64,000 nucleotides of DNA from Treponema sp. (lineage in GTDB: Bacteria; Spirochaetota; Spirochaetia; Treponematales; Treponemataceae): positions 62,001-126,000 of the forward strand of contig JAEDCY010000002.1 in assembly GCA_016293915.1 (NCBI GenBank), written 5' to 3'. The position numbers were made by a program, and so were the translations under genes. Below, in pieces: positions 44,401-51,519 of this stretch. Positions within the stretch are counted from its first letter, which is position 1. Every line of letters starts with the position of its first letter. The notes under the pieces are model-generated. The model was not told the DNA's origin. It searched no databases and saw only the letters and a list, made by a program, of their open reading frames with translations.

Positions 44401-46340
44401 AAGAGTACCTGCTTAGTGCCAAGGAAATTCAGATAAAAATGGCTCAGGGAGCGAAGCCTGGCGAAGGCGGACATTTACCTGGCAAAAAGGTTTACCCATG
44501 GATTGCAAAGACTCGTTACGCAACCCCTGGTGTAGCCCTTATTTCGCCACCACCACATCATGATATATATTCTATAGAAGATTTGGCTCAGCTGATTTAC
44601 GATTTGAAGAATGCAAACCGTGGAGCTAGAATCTCTGTAAAGCTTGTAAGTGAAGCTGGAGTTGGTACAATTGCGGCCGGTGTTGCAAAGGCCGGTGCTC
44701 AGGTAATTTTGATTTCCGGCCACGACGGTGGTACCGGTGCAGCACCTATTTCATCTATTCACCACGCGGGACTTCCTTGGGAGCTTGGTCTTGCCGAGAC
44801 TCACCAGACTCTGATTCAGAACGGACTTCGTGGTCGCGTAGTCATTGAGACAGACGGTAAACTAATGAGCGGTAGGGACGTTACAATTGCTGCCCTTCTT
44901 GGTGCAGAAGAGTTTGGTTTTGCAACAGCCCCTCTTATTGCAATGGGCTGTTCTATGATGCGTGTCTGCCAGCTGGATACCTGTCCATTTGGTGTTGCAA
45001 CACAGAACGAAAAACTGCGTGCAAAGTTCCCTGGAAAGCCTGAATATGTAGAAAACTTTATGAAGTTCATTGCTCAGGAAATGAGAGAGCTAATGGCAAA
45101 GCTTGGTGTGCGCACAGTGGAAGAACTCTGCGGCCGAACTGATTTGCTTAAGCTAAAAGACAAGCAGGGATTTAAGAGAGCAGGGCTAGTTGATATGAGC
45201 CGCGTTCTTGCTAACGCAGAAGCTGTTAGCGGTAAGCAGTTAGCTGTTAGCGGTAAGCAGTTAGCTGTTAGTGGTAAGCAGTTAGCTGTTAGCGACTGGA
45301 AGAAAGACCGCTCTCTCTTTGATTTTAAGTTGGATAATACTATTGATGAAAGAAAACTTTTACCATGGTTAGAATCACACGGATTCGCACGTTGCGAAAG
45401 CAACGAAGTAAATAATTTCCTTACAGAACGAGCCGCAGGCTCATTCGAAACGTCTAACGACGTTTCCAAAAATAATAAAAATGATTTTGCGTTAGCAAAA
45501 TCGAATCCGTGTGACAAAATTAATATCCAGTCAACCGACCGAACGGTAGGAACAATTCTGGGAAGCGAGATTCAGAAGCGTTATGGTAACACTTTGGCCG
45601 ACGACACCTTTGTAGTTAATTTCGAAGGCGGTGCCGGTCAGAGCTTTGGAGCTTTTATTCCAAAGGGGCTTACACTGCGTCTCACAGGAGATGCTAACGA
45701 CGCCTTCGGAAAAGGTCTTAGCGGCGGAAAACTTGTAATCAAAAAGCCGGCCAGCTTTGAAGGTGAAGCAGCCTCAAATATCATCGTTGGAAACGTAGCT
45801 CTTTTTGGTGCGACTTCTGGAACTGCTTTTATCAACGGTGTAGCAGGCGAGCGTTTCTGTGTACGTAACTCAGGTGCAACTGTTGTAGCAGAAGGTTGTG
45901 GTGATCATGGTCTTGAATACATGACAGGCGGAACAGCTGTAATCCTCGGTAGTACTGGTAAAAACCTCTGTGCCGGAATGAGCGGCGGCGTAGCTTATGT
46001 TCTCGACGAAAATCACGACCTTTACAAACGCATGAATCATGAGCTTGTAAAGATGTATGCCCTAGATGATGAGACAACAACGTTGCCGGTGGTTTCGACA
46101 GGCTCAACCACCTCGCCTGATGAAGAAAGACTTCATGAACTTATTCAGCAGCATGCCGCAGAAACCGGCAGCGAACGAGCAGAGACAATTCTTGCCGACT
46201 GGGATCATTACAAAAACTGCTTCAAGAAAATTATCCCGAACGATTATTTGAAAGTTATGACAGAGATAGCATCAGAAGAAAAAACAGGCAAGCCACATGA
46301 CGAGGCAGTACTCAACGCCTTCAGGAAATGTAGTGCATAG
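41451..46340 (+). CDS. gltB: glutamate synthase large subunit with six repeat-encoded insertions
   Basis: 1629 aa; about 1500 is usual. Start at the ATG after GAGG; Cys14 (DNCGIGAV) is the glutaminase nucleophile, exposed after removal of the 13-residue propeptide. Order: class II glutamine amidotransferase (SRFSTNTQPSWQRAHPNRFIAHNGEINT), central domain, FMN-binding synthase (GGKPERLGTEYNSAIKQVASGRFGV; GEGGHLPGKKV; cysteines C-xn-CQLDTCPFGVATQ for the 3Fe-4S cluster), then a GXGXG beta-helix end. With GltD converts 2-oxoglutarate and Gln to two Glu. Insertions at residues about 95-102, 176-203, 615-643, 1257-1282, 1309-1355 and 1546-1554. Confidence 0.96.
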   Translation: MKTLYEPSFEHDNCGIGAVVNIDGSKSHKIVDNALSIVEKLEHRAGKDASGETGDGVGILVQISHEFFKKAASDLVGKLGEREYGIGQFFFPGDVVSTGSTTCDSEKARFEECCAAEGLKFLGWRKVPVNADVLGKKALDCMPQIWQGFVEKPADCEPGLDFDRKLYIVRRLFENGALRGAPAEGVAENAAGDCSEGETSPSSPKTYVCSLSSRTIVYKGMFLVHELRTFYDDLQSPDYQSALAIVHSRFSTNTQPSWQRAHPNRFIAHNGEINTIRGNVDRMLAREETVSSSKLDKAQMQKILPAVDTSGSDSAMLDNTLEFLLMNGMPLPLAVMTCIPEPWKHDDNMAQKKKDFYHYWATMMESWDGPAAILFSDGDLLGATLDRNGLRPSRYYITKDGMLILSSEVGVLDIPEENIKIKSRLQPGRILLVDTLQKKIISDEECKNQYASLYPYGEWLDMNLVHLADLKIPNKKIPVHTLDERNILYRAFGWNYEDVNEMVLPMARNGVEPTASMGVDTPLAVMSEKHPSLFSYFKQLFAQVTNPPIDSLREKIVTDTTVYVGKDGNLLQPQARNCRVLEINNPILTGTDLIKIAALNQPGLKAKTISILFDVVSIRPSDYSTTAASPVVECSRSECIETTRLETALDKLFAQIDSAYAEGYNIIILSDRGVDENHAAIPVILATSAVEQYLIRTKKRTSVSIILETAEVRDVHQAAMCLGYGARAINPYLAHEAIAELIDQKILDKDYHTAIDDYNKAVINGIVKIAAKMGISTIQSYQSAQIFEAVGIAQDVVEKYFTNTVSRVGGVGLKEIEEDVRYHHDQGFDPAGLTVNQHLDSFGKHKFRRGPQAESHLYNPETIVALQQATRNGDYARFKEYTALVDDNSHPHTLRAMLDFNFPADGGISIDEVEPVETIVQRFKTGAMSYGSISEEAHKCMAAAMNHLHGKSNSGEGGEKPERLGTEYNSAIKQVASGRFGVTEEYLLSAKEIQIKMAQGAKPGEGGHLPGKKVYPWIAKTRYATPGVALISPPPHHDIYSIEDLAQLIYDLKNANRGARISVKLVSEAGVGTIAAGVAKAGAQVILISGHDGGTGAAPISSIHHAGLPWELGLAETHQTLIQNGLRGRVVIETDGKLMSGRDVTIAALLGAEEFGFATAPLIAMGCSMMRVCQLDTCPFGVATQNEKLRAKFPGKPEYVENFMKFIAQEMRELMAKLGVRTVEELCGRTDLLKLKDKQGFKRAGLVDMSRVLANAEAVSGKQLAVSGKQLAVSGKQLAVSDWKKDRSLFDFKLDNTIDERKLLPWLESHGFARCESNEVNNFLTERAAGSFETSNDVSKNNKNDFALAKSNPCDKINIQSTDRTVGTILGSEIQKRYGNTLADDTFVVNFEGGAGQSFGAFIPKGLTLRLTGDANDAFGKGLSGGKLVIKKPASFEGEAASNIIVGNVALFGATSGTAFINGVAGERFCVRNSGATVVAEGCGDHGLEYMTGGTAVILGSTGKNLCAGMSGGVAYVLDENHDLYKRMNHELVKMYALDDETTTLPVVSTGSTTSPDEERLHELIQQHAAETGSERAETILADWDHYKNCFKKIIPNDYLKVMTEIASEEKTGKPHDEAVLNAFRKCSA
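41733..41756 (+). repeat. in-frame family C repeat in gltB (1)
   Basis: Short form, encodes VVSTGSTT. Confidence 0.85.
41977..42058 (+). repeat. in-frame family B repeat in gltB
   Basis: GCGTTGCGGGGTGCCCCCGC, GGGGGTAGC, GGGGGAGACTTCCCCC; encodes GAPAEGVAENAAG...EGETSPSS, the same frame as in PurF. Confidence 0.88.
43293..43379 (+). repeat. in-frame double family C repeat in gltB (2)
   Basis: A direct and an inverted unit; encodes VVSIRPSDYSTT then VVECSRSECIETT. The same pair, in opposite order, lies in dapF. Confidence 0.92.
45221..45295 (+). repeat. 21-bp tandem repeat in gltB
   Basis: Three units of AGCTGTTAGCGGTAAGCAGT plus T and a partial fourth; encodes AVSGKQL repeated. Also lies at a repeat-rich domain boundary. 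Confidence 0.92.
45375..45514 (+). repeat. in-frame enlarged family A repeat in gltB
   Basis: 140 bp bounded by TCACACGGATTCG and CGAATCCGTGTGA; encodes HGFARCESNEV...GSFETSNDVSK...DFALAKSNPCD. Carries nested hairpins CGTTGCgaaaGCAACG and GAGCCgcaGGCTC. Confidence 0.9.
46088..46112 (+). repeat. in-frame family C repeat in gltB (3)
   Basis: Short form, VVSTGSTT, between the GXGXG domain and the C-terminal helices. Confidence 0.85.
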
Positions 46341-46351
46341 GAGATAAGAGT

Positions 46352-48001
46352 ATGGCAAAACCAACAGGATTCATGGATTATAAAAGAGTTGAAAATGGAA
46401 ACGTTCCGCCGCTGGAGCGAATATGTAACTTTAAGGAGTTTCATCCCAAGCTGGACGAGAAGGCCCGCCGAGAGCAGGCAGCCCGTTGTATGAACTGTGG
46501 GGTTCCTATGTGTCAGAGTGCAATTAAGCTTGGCGGTATGGTAACGGGCTGTCCGCTTCACAATTACATTCCAGAATGGAACGATGCACTTTTTAATGGC
46601 CAGTTTGATATGGCTGCCTGGCGTTTGCTCAAAACTTCGAGCTTTCCGGAGTTCACCGGACGTGTTTGTCCTGCTCTTTGCGAAAAAGCCTGCAACTGTG
46701 GCAGCCCTGTGGTTTCGACCCCTTCGACAGGCTCAGGGACCGCAACCACCGACTCGGGAGCTGTAACCGTTCACGACAACGAACTATACATAATTGAGAA
46801 AGCTTTTGAATCGGGCTATATGAAACCACAAATTCCTGCAAAGCGTAGTGATAAAAAAGTTGCAGTAATTGGTGCGGGTCCAGCCGGTCTTGCAGCAGCA
46901 GACTGGCTTAATAGACGTGGTCACAATGTTACGGTTTTTGAACGAGAAGATAAAGCCGGTGGACTTTTGATGTACGGTATTCCAAATATGAAATTGGACA
47001 AAAAAATTGTTGACCGACGTATTGAGCTTATGAAGGCAGAAGGTGTTCAGTTTATTTTTAATGCCGATGTTGGACGCTCTTATTCAGCAAATCAGATTAT
47101 GCAGGATTTTGATGCAATTGCCTTATGTTGTGGTGCTAAAAAAGCTCGTGCTCTAAATGCAGAAGGAATGAATTTGTTGAAGACAGGCAGATCTGGTGCA
47201 GAAGGCGGAGTGATGTTTGCAGTTGATTTTCTAAAAGCAGTTACAAAGAGTGTAATAGCAACAAGTGGTGCACTTGAAAAAATCGGAATTGAACCTGCAA
47301 ATAAACAAATCAGTCAGATGCTGGTACAGGATTTTGGAATTGAAGTTGAAGGAAAGAGTGTAATAATTGTTGGAGGGGGAGACACAGGAAATGACTGCTG
47401 CGGTTCTGCAATTCGTCTGGGTTGTAAATCTGTAACACAGATTGAAATGATGCCTTGTCCTCCTCTTGAACGTGCAGCAAATAATCCATGGCCGCAGTGG
47501 CCAAAAACCCTAAAGGTAGATTATGGTGCAGAAGAATCAATAGCAAAGTTTGGCCACGACCCGCGCGTTTATGAAACTACTGTAAAAGAAATTATCAGTG
47601 AAAATGGCCATATAACAGCTGTAAAAACAATTGAAGTTGAATTCCAGTTGATAGATGGAAAACGGCAGCTGGTTGAAAGAGGCGGTACAGAAAAGACCTT
47701 GCCTTGCGATCTTCTCCTTGTCGCAGCAGGTTTTGTCGGCTGTGAAGAATATACTGCTAAGGCTTTTGGAACAGAGCTTGGGCCTCGGGGAACAGTTCTT
47801 ACACCAGAGGTGGTTTCGATACGCCCTTCGGGCTACTCAACCACCATCGATTACAGTGCCAGCCCTAACGGTTATACAACCAGCGTTGAAAAAATCTTTA
47901 CAGCCGGCGATATGCACCGCGGCCAGTCTCTCGTTGTCTGGGCAATTGCCGAAGGCCGCGAGTGTGCCCGCCAGATAGACAGCTTTTTACTGGAGAAATA
48001 A
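46352..48001 (+). CDS. gltD: glutamate synthase small subunit
   Basis: 549 aa against about 470 typical. N-terminal FeS-binding half: CMNCGVPMCQ, GCPLHNYIPEWN, FTGRVCPALCEKAC. FAD site AVIGAGPAGLAAADWLNRRGH; NADPH site SVIIVGGGDTGNDC; end TAGDMHRGQSLVVWAIAEGREC. Passes electrons from NADPH to GltB. Family C insertions sit at residues about 119-133 (VVSTPSTGSG) and 486-498 (VVSIRPSGYSTT). It lies 11 nt after gltB and its end carries the SD of purF, so gltB-gltD-purF is one operon. Confidence 0.96.
   Translation: MAKPTGFMDYKRVENGNVPPLERICNFKEFHPKLDEKARREQAARCMNCGVPMCQSAIKLGGMVTGCPLHNYIPEWNDALFNGQFDMAAWRLLKTSSFPEFTGRVCPALCEKACNCGSPVVSTPSTGSGTATTDSGAVTVHDNELYIIEKAFESGYMKPQIPAKRSDKKVAVIGAGPAGLAAADWLNRRGHNVTVFEREDKAGGLLMYGIPNMKLDKKIVDRRIELMKAEGVQFIFNADVGRSYSANQIMQDFDAIALCCGAKKARALNAEGMNLLKTGRSGAEGGVMFAVDFLKAVTKSVIATSGALEKIGIEPANKQISQMLVQDFGIEVEGKSVIIVGGGDTGNDCCGSAIRLGCKSVTQIEMMPCPPLERAANNPWPQWPKTLKVDYGAEESIAKFGHDPRVYETTVKEIISENGHITAVKTIEVEFQLIDGKRQLVERGGTEKTLPCDLLLVAAGFVGCEEYTAKAFGTELGPRGTVLTPEVVSIRPSGYSTTIDYSASPNGYTTSVEKIFTAGDMHRGQSLVVWAIAEGRECARQIDSFLLEK
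46708..46750 (+). repeat. in-frame family C repeat in gltD (1)
   Basis: GTGGTTTCGACCCCTTCGAC...ACCGCAACCACC variant; encodes VVSTPSTGSGTATT. Confidence 0.85.
47809..47845 (+). repeat. in-frame family C repeat in gltD (2)
   Basis: Full unit with CGCCCTTCGGGC core; encodes VVSIRPSGYSTT. Confidence 0.9.
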
Positions 48002-48003
48002 AA

Positions 48004-49491
48004 ATGGGCTTACATGATGAGTGTGGTGTAGTTGGAATTTTTGGCGCAGAAAATGCTGCCGGACTTTCGTATTTTGCCCTTACAGCCTTGCAACATCGTG
48101 GACAGGAATCTGCGGGTATTGCCGTAAGTGACGGTTCAAGAATTAAACTGCGCAAAGACATTGGTCTTGTAAGTGATGTTTTTGAAGAGGATCATTTTGA
48201 AAAACTTGAAGGCAATATCGCAGTAGGGCATGTCCGCTATGCAACTGCAGGCGGACGCACAATTGAAAATGCACAGCCATTTATGAACTCTTTCAAAAAT
48301 GGTTCGATTGCACTTGCCCATAATGGACAGCTTGTGAATCATACAAAACTCCGTGAGCTTCTTGAAGATTATGGAAGTACTTTTTCAAGTTCAAGCGATA
48401 GTGAAGTTATACTCAAACTGATTGTACGTAAATATATTGAAAATGGCGGTCATCTTGGAACTCCTGATATCGAAGAAAATAAAGAAGCTTTAAATCAGCA
48501 GCGCTTTATAGATGCCGTAGTTCAGGCGGCAAAGCTTATAAAAGGTTCTTTTGCTCTTTGTATTATGACTGAAAATATGCTGATAGGAGTGAGGGATCCT
48601 AATGGGATTCGACCTCTTTGTATAGGACAGATTGGCGGGGGCGTTACGGGGGCGGAGCCCCCGTTAGAAGGGGTAGCGAGCAACGAAGTGCGAGCGCAGG
48701 GGAAGACTTCCCCCTCTTATATAATTACATCGGAATCTTGTGCTATAGATTCGGTGAACGGACTTTTTGTTCGTGACCTTGAGCCTGGTGAAATTGTTGT
48801 AATTACTAAGGAAGGACATCGTTCTATAAAATATTCGGAAGAAAAAAAGCAGACCTGTATTTTCGAGTATGTTTACTTTGCACGACCGGATAGTGTAATT
48901 GATGGAATTGCGGTTCAGAATGCACGTTATAAAATGGGAGAAGTTCTTGCCAAAGAATCTCCGGTAGAAGCAGATATTGTAATTGGAGTTCCTGATTCCG
49001 GTCTTGGCGCCGCCCAGGGCTATGCACGTGCAAGCGGAGTTTCGTACGGTATGGGAATTATCAAAAACAAATATATTGGACGAACCTTTATTGCGCCGAC
49101 TCAGAAGGAGCGCGAGAATATGGTTTTTGTAAAACTCAATGCAATAAGAAGTGACCTGGAAGGAAAGCGGGTTATTGTAATTGATGATTCAATTGTGCGT
49201 GGAACTACAAGCCGCCGTCTGGTTCAGATTTTAAGGCGTGCCGGTGCTAAGGAGGTGCACTTTCGCGTAAGCTCTCCGCCGGTTAAGTTTCCATGTTATT
49301 TAGGAATTGATACCCCAAGTAAAAATGAATTGATTTCAAGTACTCATGAGCTCGAAGAAATCCGGAAGGAAATTGGTGCAGATTCTCTTGCCTTTATAAG
49401 TCTGGAGGGAATGATTGAAGCTCTTAGAAGCTGTAAGCCTGAAGCAGATGGTTTTTGTAAGGGATGTTTTTCTGGAGAGTATCCGGTGTAG
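48004..49491 (+). CDS. purF: amidophosphoribosyltransferase
   Basis: 495 aa from the ATG at 48004 (GGAG inside the end of gltD). Propeptide MGLHDE then catalytic Cys7 (CGVVGIFGA). Glutaminase LQHRGQESAGIAV, VGHVRYATAGG; PRPP site VIVIDDSIVRGTTSRR. First committed step of purine synthesis: PRPP and Gln to phosphoribosylamine. Residues about 211-238 (GAEPPLEGVASNEVRAQGK...) are a family B repeat within the glutaminase domain. Third gene of the gltBD operon, so purine entry is tied to glutamate synthesis. Confidence 0.96.
   Translation: MGLHDECGVVGIFGAENAAGLSYFALTALQHRGQESAGIAVSDGSRIKLRKDIGLVSDVFEEDHFEKLEGNIAVGHVRYATAGGRTIENAQPFMNSFKNGSIALAHNGQLVNHTKLRELLEDYGSTFSSSSDSEVILKLIVRKYIENGGHLGTPDIEENKEALNQQRFIDAVVQAAKLIKGSFALCIMTENMLIGVRDPNGIRPLCIGQIGGGVTGAEPPLEGVASNEVRAQGKTSPSYIITSESCAIDSVNGLFVRDLEPGEIVVITKEGHRSIKYSEEKKQTCIFEYVYFARPDSVIDGIAVQNARYKMGEVLAKESPVEADIVIGVPDSGLGAAQGYARASGVSYGMGIIKNKYIGRTFIAPTQKERENMVFVKLNAIRSDLEGKRVIVIDDSIVRGTTSRRLVQILRRAGAKEVHFRVSSPPVKFPCYLGIDTPSKNELISSTHELEEIRKEIGADSLAFISLEGMIEALRSCKPEADGFCKGCFSGEYPV
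48636..48718 (+). repeat. in-frame family B repeat in purF
   Basis: GCGTTACGGGGGCGGAGCCC, AGGGGTAGC, GCAGGGGAAGACTTCCCCC; encodes GVTGAEPPLEGVASNE...QGKTSPS. Confidence 0.9.
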
Positions 49492-49498
49492 AGAGAAT

Positions 49499-49540
49499 AC
49501 GGTGGTTTCGATACGGCCTTTGGCCTACTCAACCACCGTA
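49499..49540. repeat. family C repeat between convergent purF and the ANTAR gene
   Basis: One full unit with GGCCtttGGCC core; likely a shared hairpin terminator for both genes. Confidence 0.88.
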
Positions 49541-50107
49541 TTAGCCATAGGTCTTTATTATTTCTTCTGAAATTGCCGTTTTCTTCATGCCGCGGTCCAT
49601 GGCTTCTTTTTCGATGTAGCGGTGGGCTTCCTGTTCACTCATATTCATGTTCTGCATTAAAAGCATTTTTGCACGGTTTACCTGTTTTATTTCTTCCATC
49701 TTTACCTTGAGCTTTGTCGTCTGGCTGGAAAGTACCTGAACCTTATATTGAACAGCAATTGCGATTTTCATCATGTTGTATAAATAAAAGGGTTCAAAAG
49801 GTTTTGTGATTGTGAGAATTCCGTAACCTTCGACACGATATGAGATTTCATCAAAGTGTTCGTTAGGTACCAATAACAGAATAGTTGAGTAAGAATCTGC
49901 AAGGTTGATGGCAAAGTCTGTGTCGTAGCCGTCGCCGGAGTCCGCAATAATTATATTGAAGCTGCGCTCAGTTGCGAGGCGGCGGGCTTCGTTGAAATCA
50001 CTTGTCGTAGTAAGTTCAAAAAGCGGCGGTACAAGAAATGCGGAGATTTGAGAAATTATTTTACTGTCACGTGATACTACAAGTACGCTGTGCGATTCTG
50101 CTTCCAT
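49541..50107 (-). CDS. ANTAR-domain response regulator (NitR-like antiterminator)
   Basis: 188 aa. Residues about 5-120 are a receiver-like domain: VLVVSRDS (only one acid of the usual pair), phosphoacceptor position D56 in IIADSGDG, and K in TITKPFEP. Residues about 130-188 are a clear ANTAR RNA-binding domain: KVKMEEIKQVNRAKMLLMQN, SEQEAHRYIEKEAMDRG. ANTAR proteins bind nascent RNA hairpins and block terminators, often for nitrogen genes. It follows glnA by 79 nt on the same strand, the glnA-nitR order of clostridia as I recall. Probable target: the leaders of this block, but no classical ANTAR site was found. Confidence 0.88.
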   Translation of the reverse strand: MEAESHSVLVVSRDSKIISQISAFLVPPLFELTTTSDFNEARRLATERSFNIIIADSGDGYDTDFAINLADSYSTILLLVPNEHFDEISYRVEGYGILTITKPFEPFYLYNMMKIAIAVQYKVQVLSSQTTKLKVKMEEIKQVNRAKMLLMQNMNMSEQEAHRYIEKEAMDRGMKKTAISEEIIKTYG

Positions 50108-50120
50108 TTATAAAACACCT

Positions 50121-50179
50121 GTCATTCCGAACTTATTTCGGAATCTATTACTGAAATCCTGAAACAAGTTCAGGATGAC
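50121..50179. repeat. facing family D repeats between glnA and the ANTAR gene
   Basis: GTCATTCCGAACTTATTTCG and CTGAAACAAGTTCAGGATGAC, each a hairpin and inverted to each other. May set the ratio of glnA to ANTAR mRNA. Confidence 0.85.
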
Positions 50180-50186
50180 TTCTTTT

Positions 50187-51395
50187 TTATGCAATTAAGT
50201 CCCCTAAAACCTTTTTTACAAAGTCGCTGTTGTCAGCGAGTCGCTTTGCTTCTGCAAGAGATTTTGGCAAAGCCTTAAGAGAAGTCTTTTTTGCAACTTC
50301 ATCATCAAAAAGATTTTCTACAGTTTCTGCTGGCGGCTGAATCTTATTTTTGATTCCTTCGATTGCAGCTTGAATCAAGAGTGTGAGTACAAGATAGATG
50401 TTGCATAGAGGGTCAGGAGAACGAAGTTCCAGGCGTTTTGCATTTTTGCTGGATGGAACTCTAATAAGGGTAGATCGGTTTTCTTTGCCCCAGGAAATGT
50501 ATTCTGGTGCTTTACAGGCTCCCAGACGGTTGTATGAATTATCTACAGGATTTAAGTAGAAGGTAATTTCTGCTATATGCTTGAGGATACCACCGAGCAT
50601 ATATGGCAGTAAATCATCTGTTTTCTTTTCTGTTTTGCCTTTTGCAGGACGATAAGAAATATTTATGTGCATTCCATTTCCTGCCTGGCCCACAATAGGT
50701 TTTGGAGAAAAATCTGCATAAAGTCCATTGCTTGCGGCCTTTGTATTTACAATCCATTTGAAGGTAGCAACGTTATCAGCAGCTGTGAGGGCATCTGAAT
50801 AATGGAAATCAATTTCGTTCTGTCCCGGTCCTTCTTCGTGGTGACTTGCTTCCGGAGTGATACCCATCTGTTCAAGAGTAAAGCAGATATCACGGCGGAT
50901 ATTTTCTCCGTGATCTTCCGGAGCAATGTCCATGTAGCCGGCCTTGTCGAAGGTCTCGCTGGTTGGTTCTCCTTTTTCGTCGAGCTTGAAGAGGTAGAAC
51001 TCAACTTCTGTTCCAACCATCATTTCTACTCCGCATTCGTCTTTAAGCTGCTGACAGGCCTTTTGCAAAATTGTTCGGCTGTCTTTAAGATAAGGACTTC
51101 CATCGGGGGTGAGGATATTACAGAACATGCGGACAACTTTTCCGGTAGCAGGACGCCATGGAATAATTGCAAGGGTAGAAGGATCCGGCTTAAGATAAAG
51201 CTCTGACTTCTGTGGATTTTCAAAGCCTTCAATTGCGGATGCATCGAAAGGGATGCCATGCTCAAAGGCACGTCCCAGTTCAGTTGGCATAATCGAAATG
51301 TTTTTTTGTTTTCCTTTTAAATCAAAAAAAGCAAGGCGAATGAACTTTACATCCTCTTCTTCAATAAAATCTAGAACTTCGTCTTTTGTATACAT
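50187..51395 (-). CDS. glnA: glutamine synthetase
   Basis: 402 aa from the ATG at 51393-51395 (GGAGG 13 nt before); an extension of 10 residues upstream covers the SD and is rejected. Beta-grasp N-domain (VKFIRLAFFDLKGKQKNISI), then catalytic domain GTEVEFYLF, EGPGQNEIDFHYSDAL, GNGMHINIS, NRLGACKAPEYISWGKENRSTLIR. The adenylylation-site tyrosine region of proteobacterial type is not seen, and the length is short as in Firmicute-type GlnA. ATP, Glu and NH4+ to Gln. First gene of glnA-ANTAR. Confidence 0.94.
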   Translation of the reverse strand: MYTKDEVLDFIEEEDVKFIRLAFFDLKGKQKNISIMPTELGRAFEHGIPFDASAIEGFENPQKSELYLKPDPSTLAIIPWRPATGKVVRMFCNILTPDGSPYLKDSRTILQKACQQLKDECGVEMMVGTEVEFYLFKLDEKGEPTSETFDKAGYMDIAPEDHGENIRRDICFTLEQMGITPEASHHEEGPGQNEIDFHYSDALTAADNVATFKWIVNTKAASNGLYADFSPKPIVGQAGNGMHINISYRPAKGKTEKKTDDLLPYMLGGILKHIAEITFYLNPVDNSYNRLGACKAPEYISWGKENRSTLIRVPSSKNAKRLELRSPDPLCNIYLVLTLLIQAAIEGIKNKIQPPAETVENLFDDEVAKKTSLKALPKSLAEAKRLADNSDFVKKVLGDLIA

Positions 51396-51428
51396 AATGT
51401 GCTTTATCCTCCTGATAAAAGCCATTAA

Positions 51429-51474
51429 ACAAGTTTGTCAAGGCTTTAAGCGTAGCGTGCCTTGACGAACTTGT
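51429..51474 (-). promoter_or_regulatory. glnA leader hairpin
   Basis: ACAAGTTCGTCAAGGC / GCCTTGACAAACTTGT (minus strand), 16-bp stem with one mismatch, starting about 10 nt after the promoter's start and followed by TTTAATGGCTTTTA before the SD. Weaker U-tract than in gltB or dapF. Confidence 0.55.
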
Positions 51475-51490
51475 ATATATCGGCAATTTT

Positions 51491-51519
51491 ATTATAACTT
51501 ACCCGTTACACGCTTTCAA
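51491..51519 (-). promoter_or_regulatory. glnA promoter
   Basis: Minus strand TTGAAA, 17 nt, TATAAT, overlapping the end of pyrG. Confidence 0.7.

Noticed and set aside
45221..45295. Possible CRISPR-like tandem array
   Set aside because: 21-bp units are contiguous without spacers and in frame in gltB.
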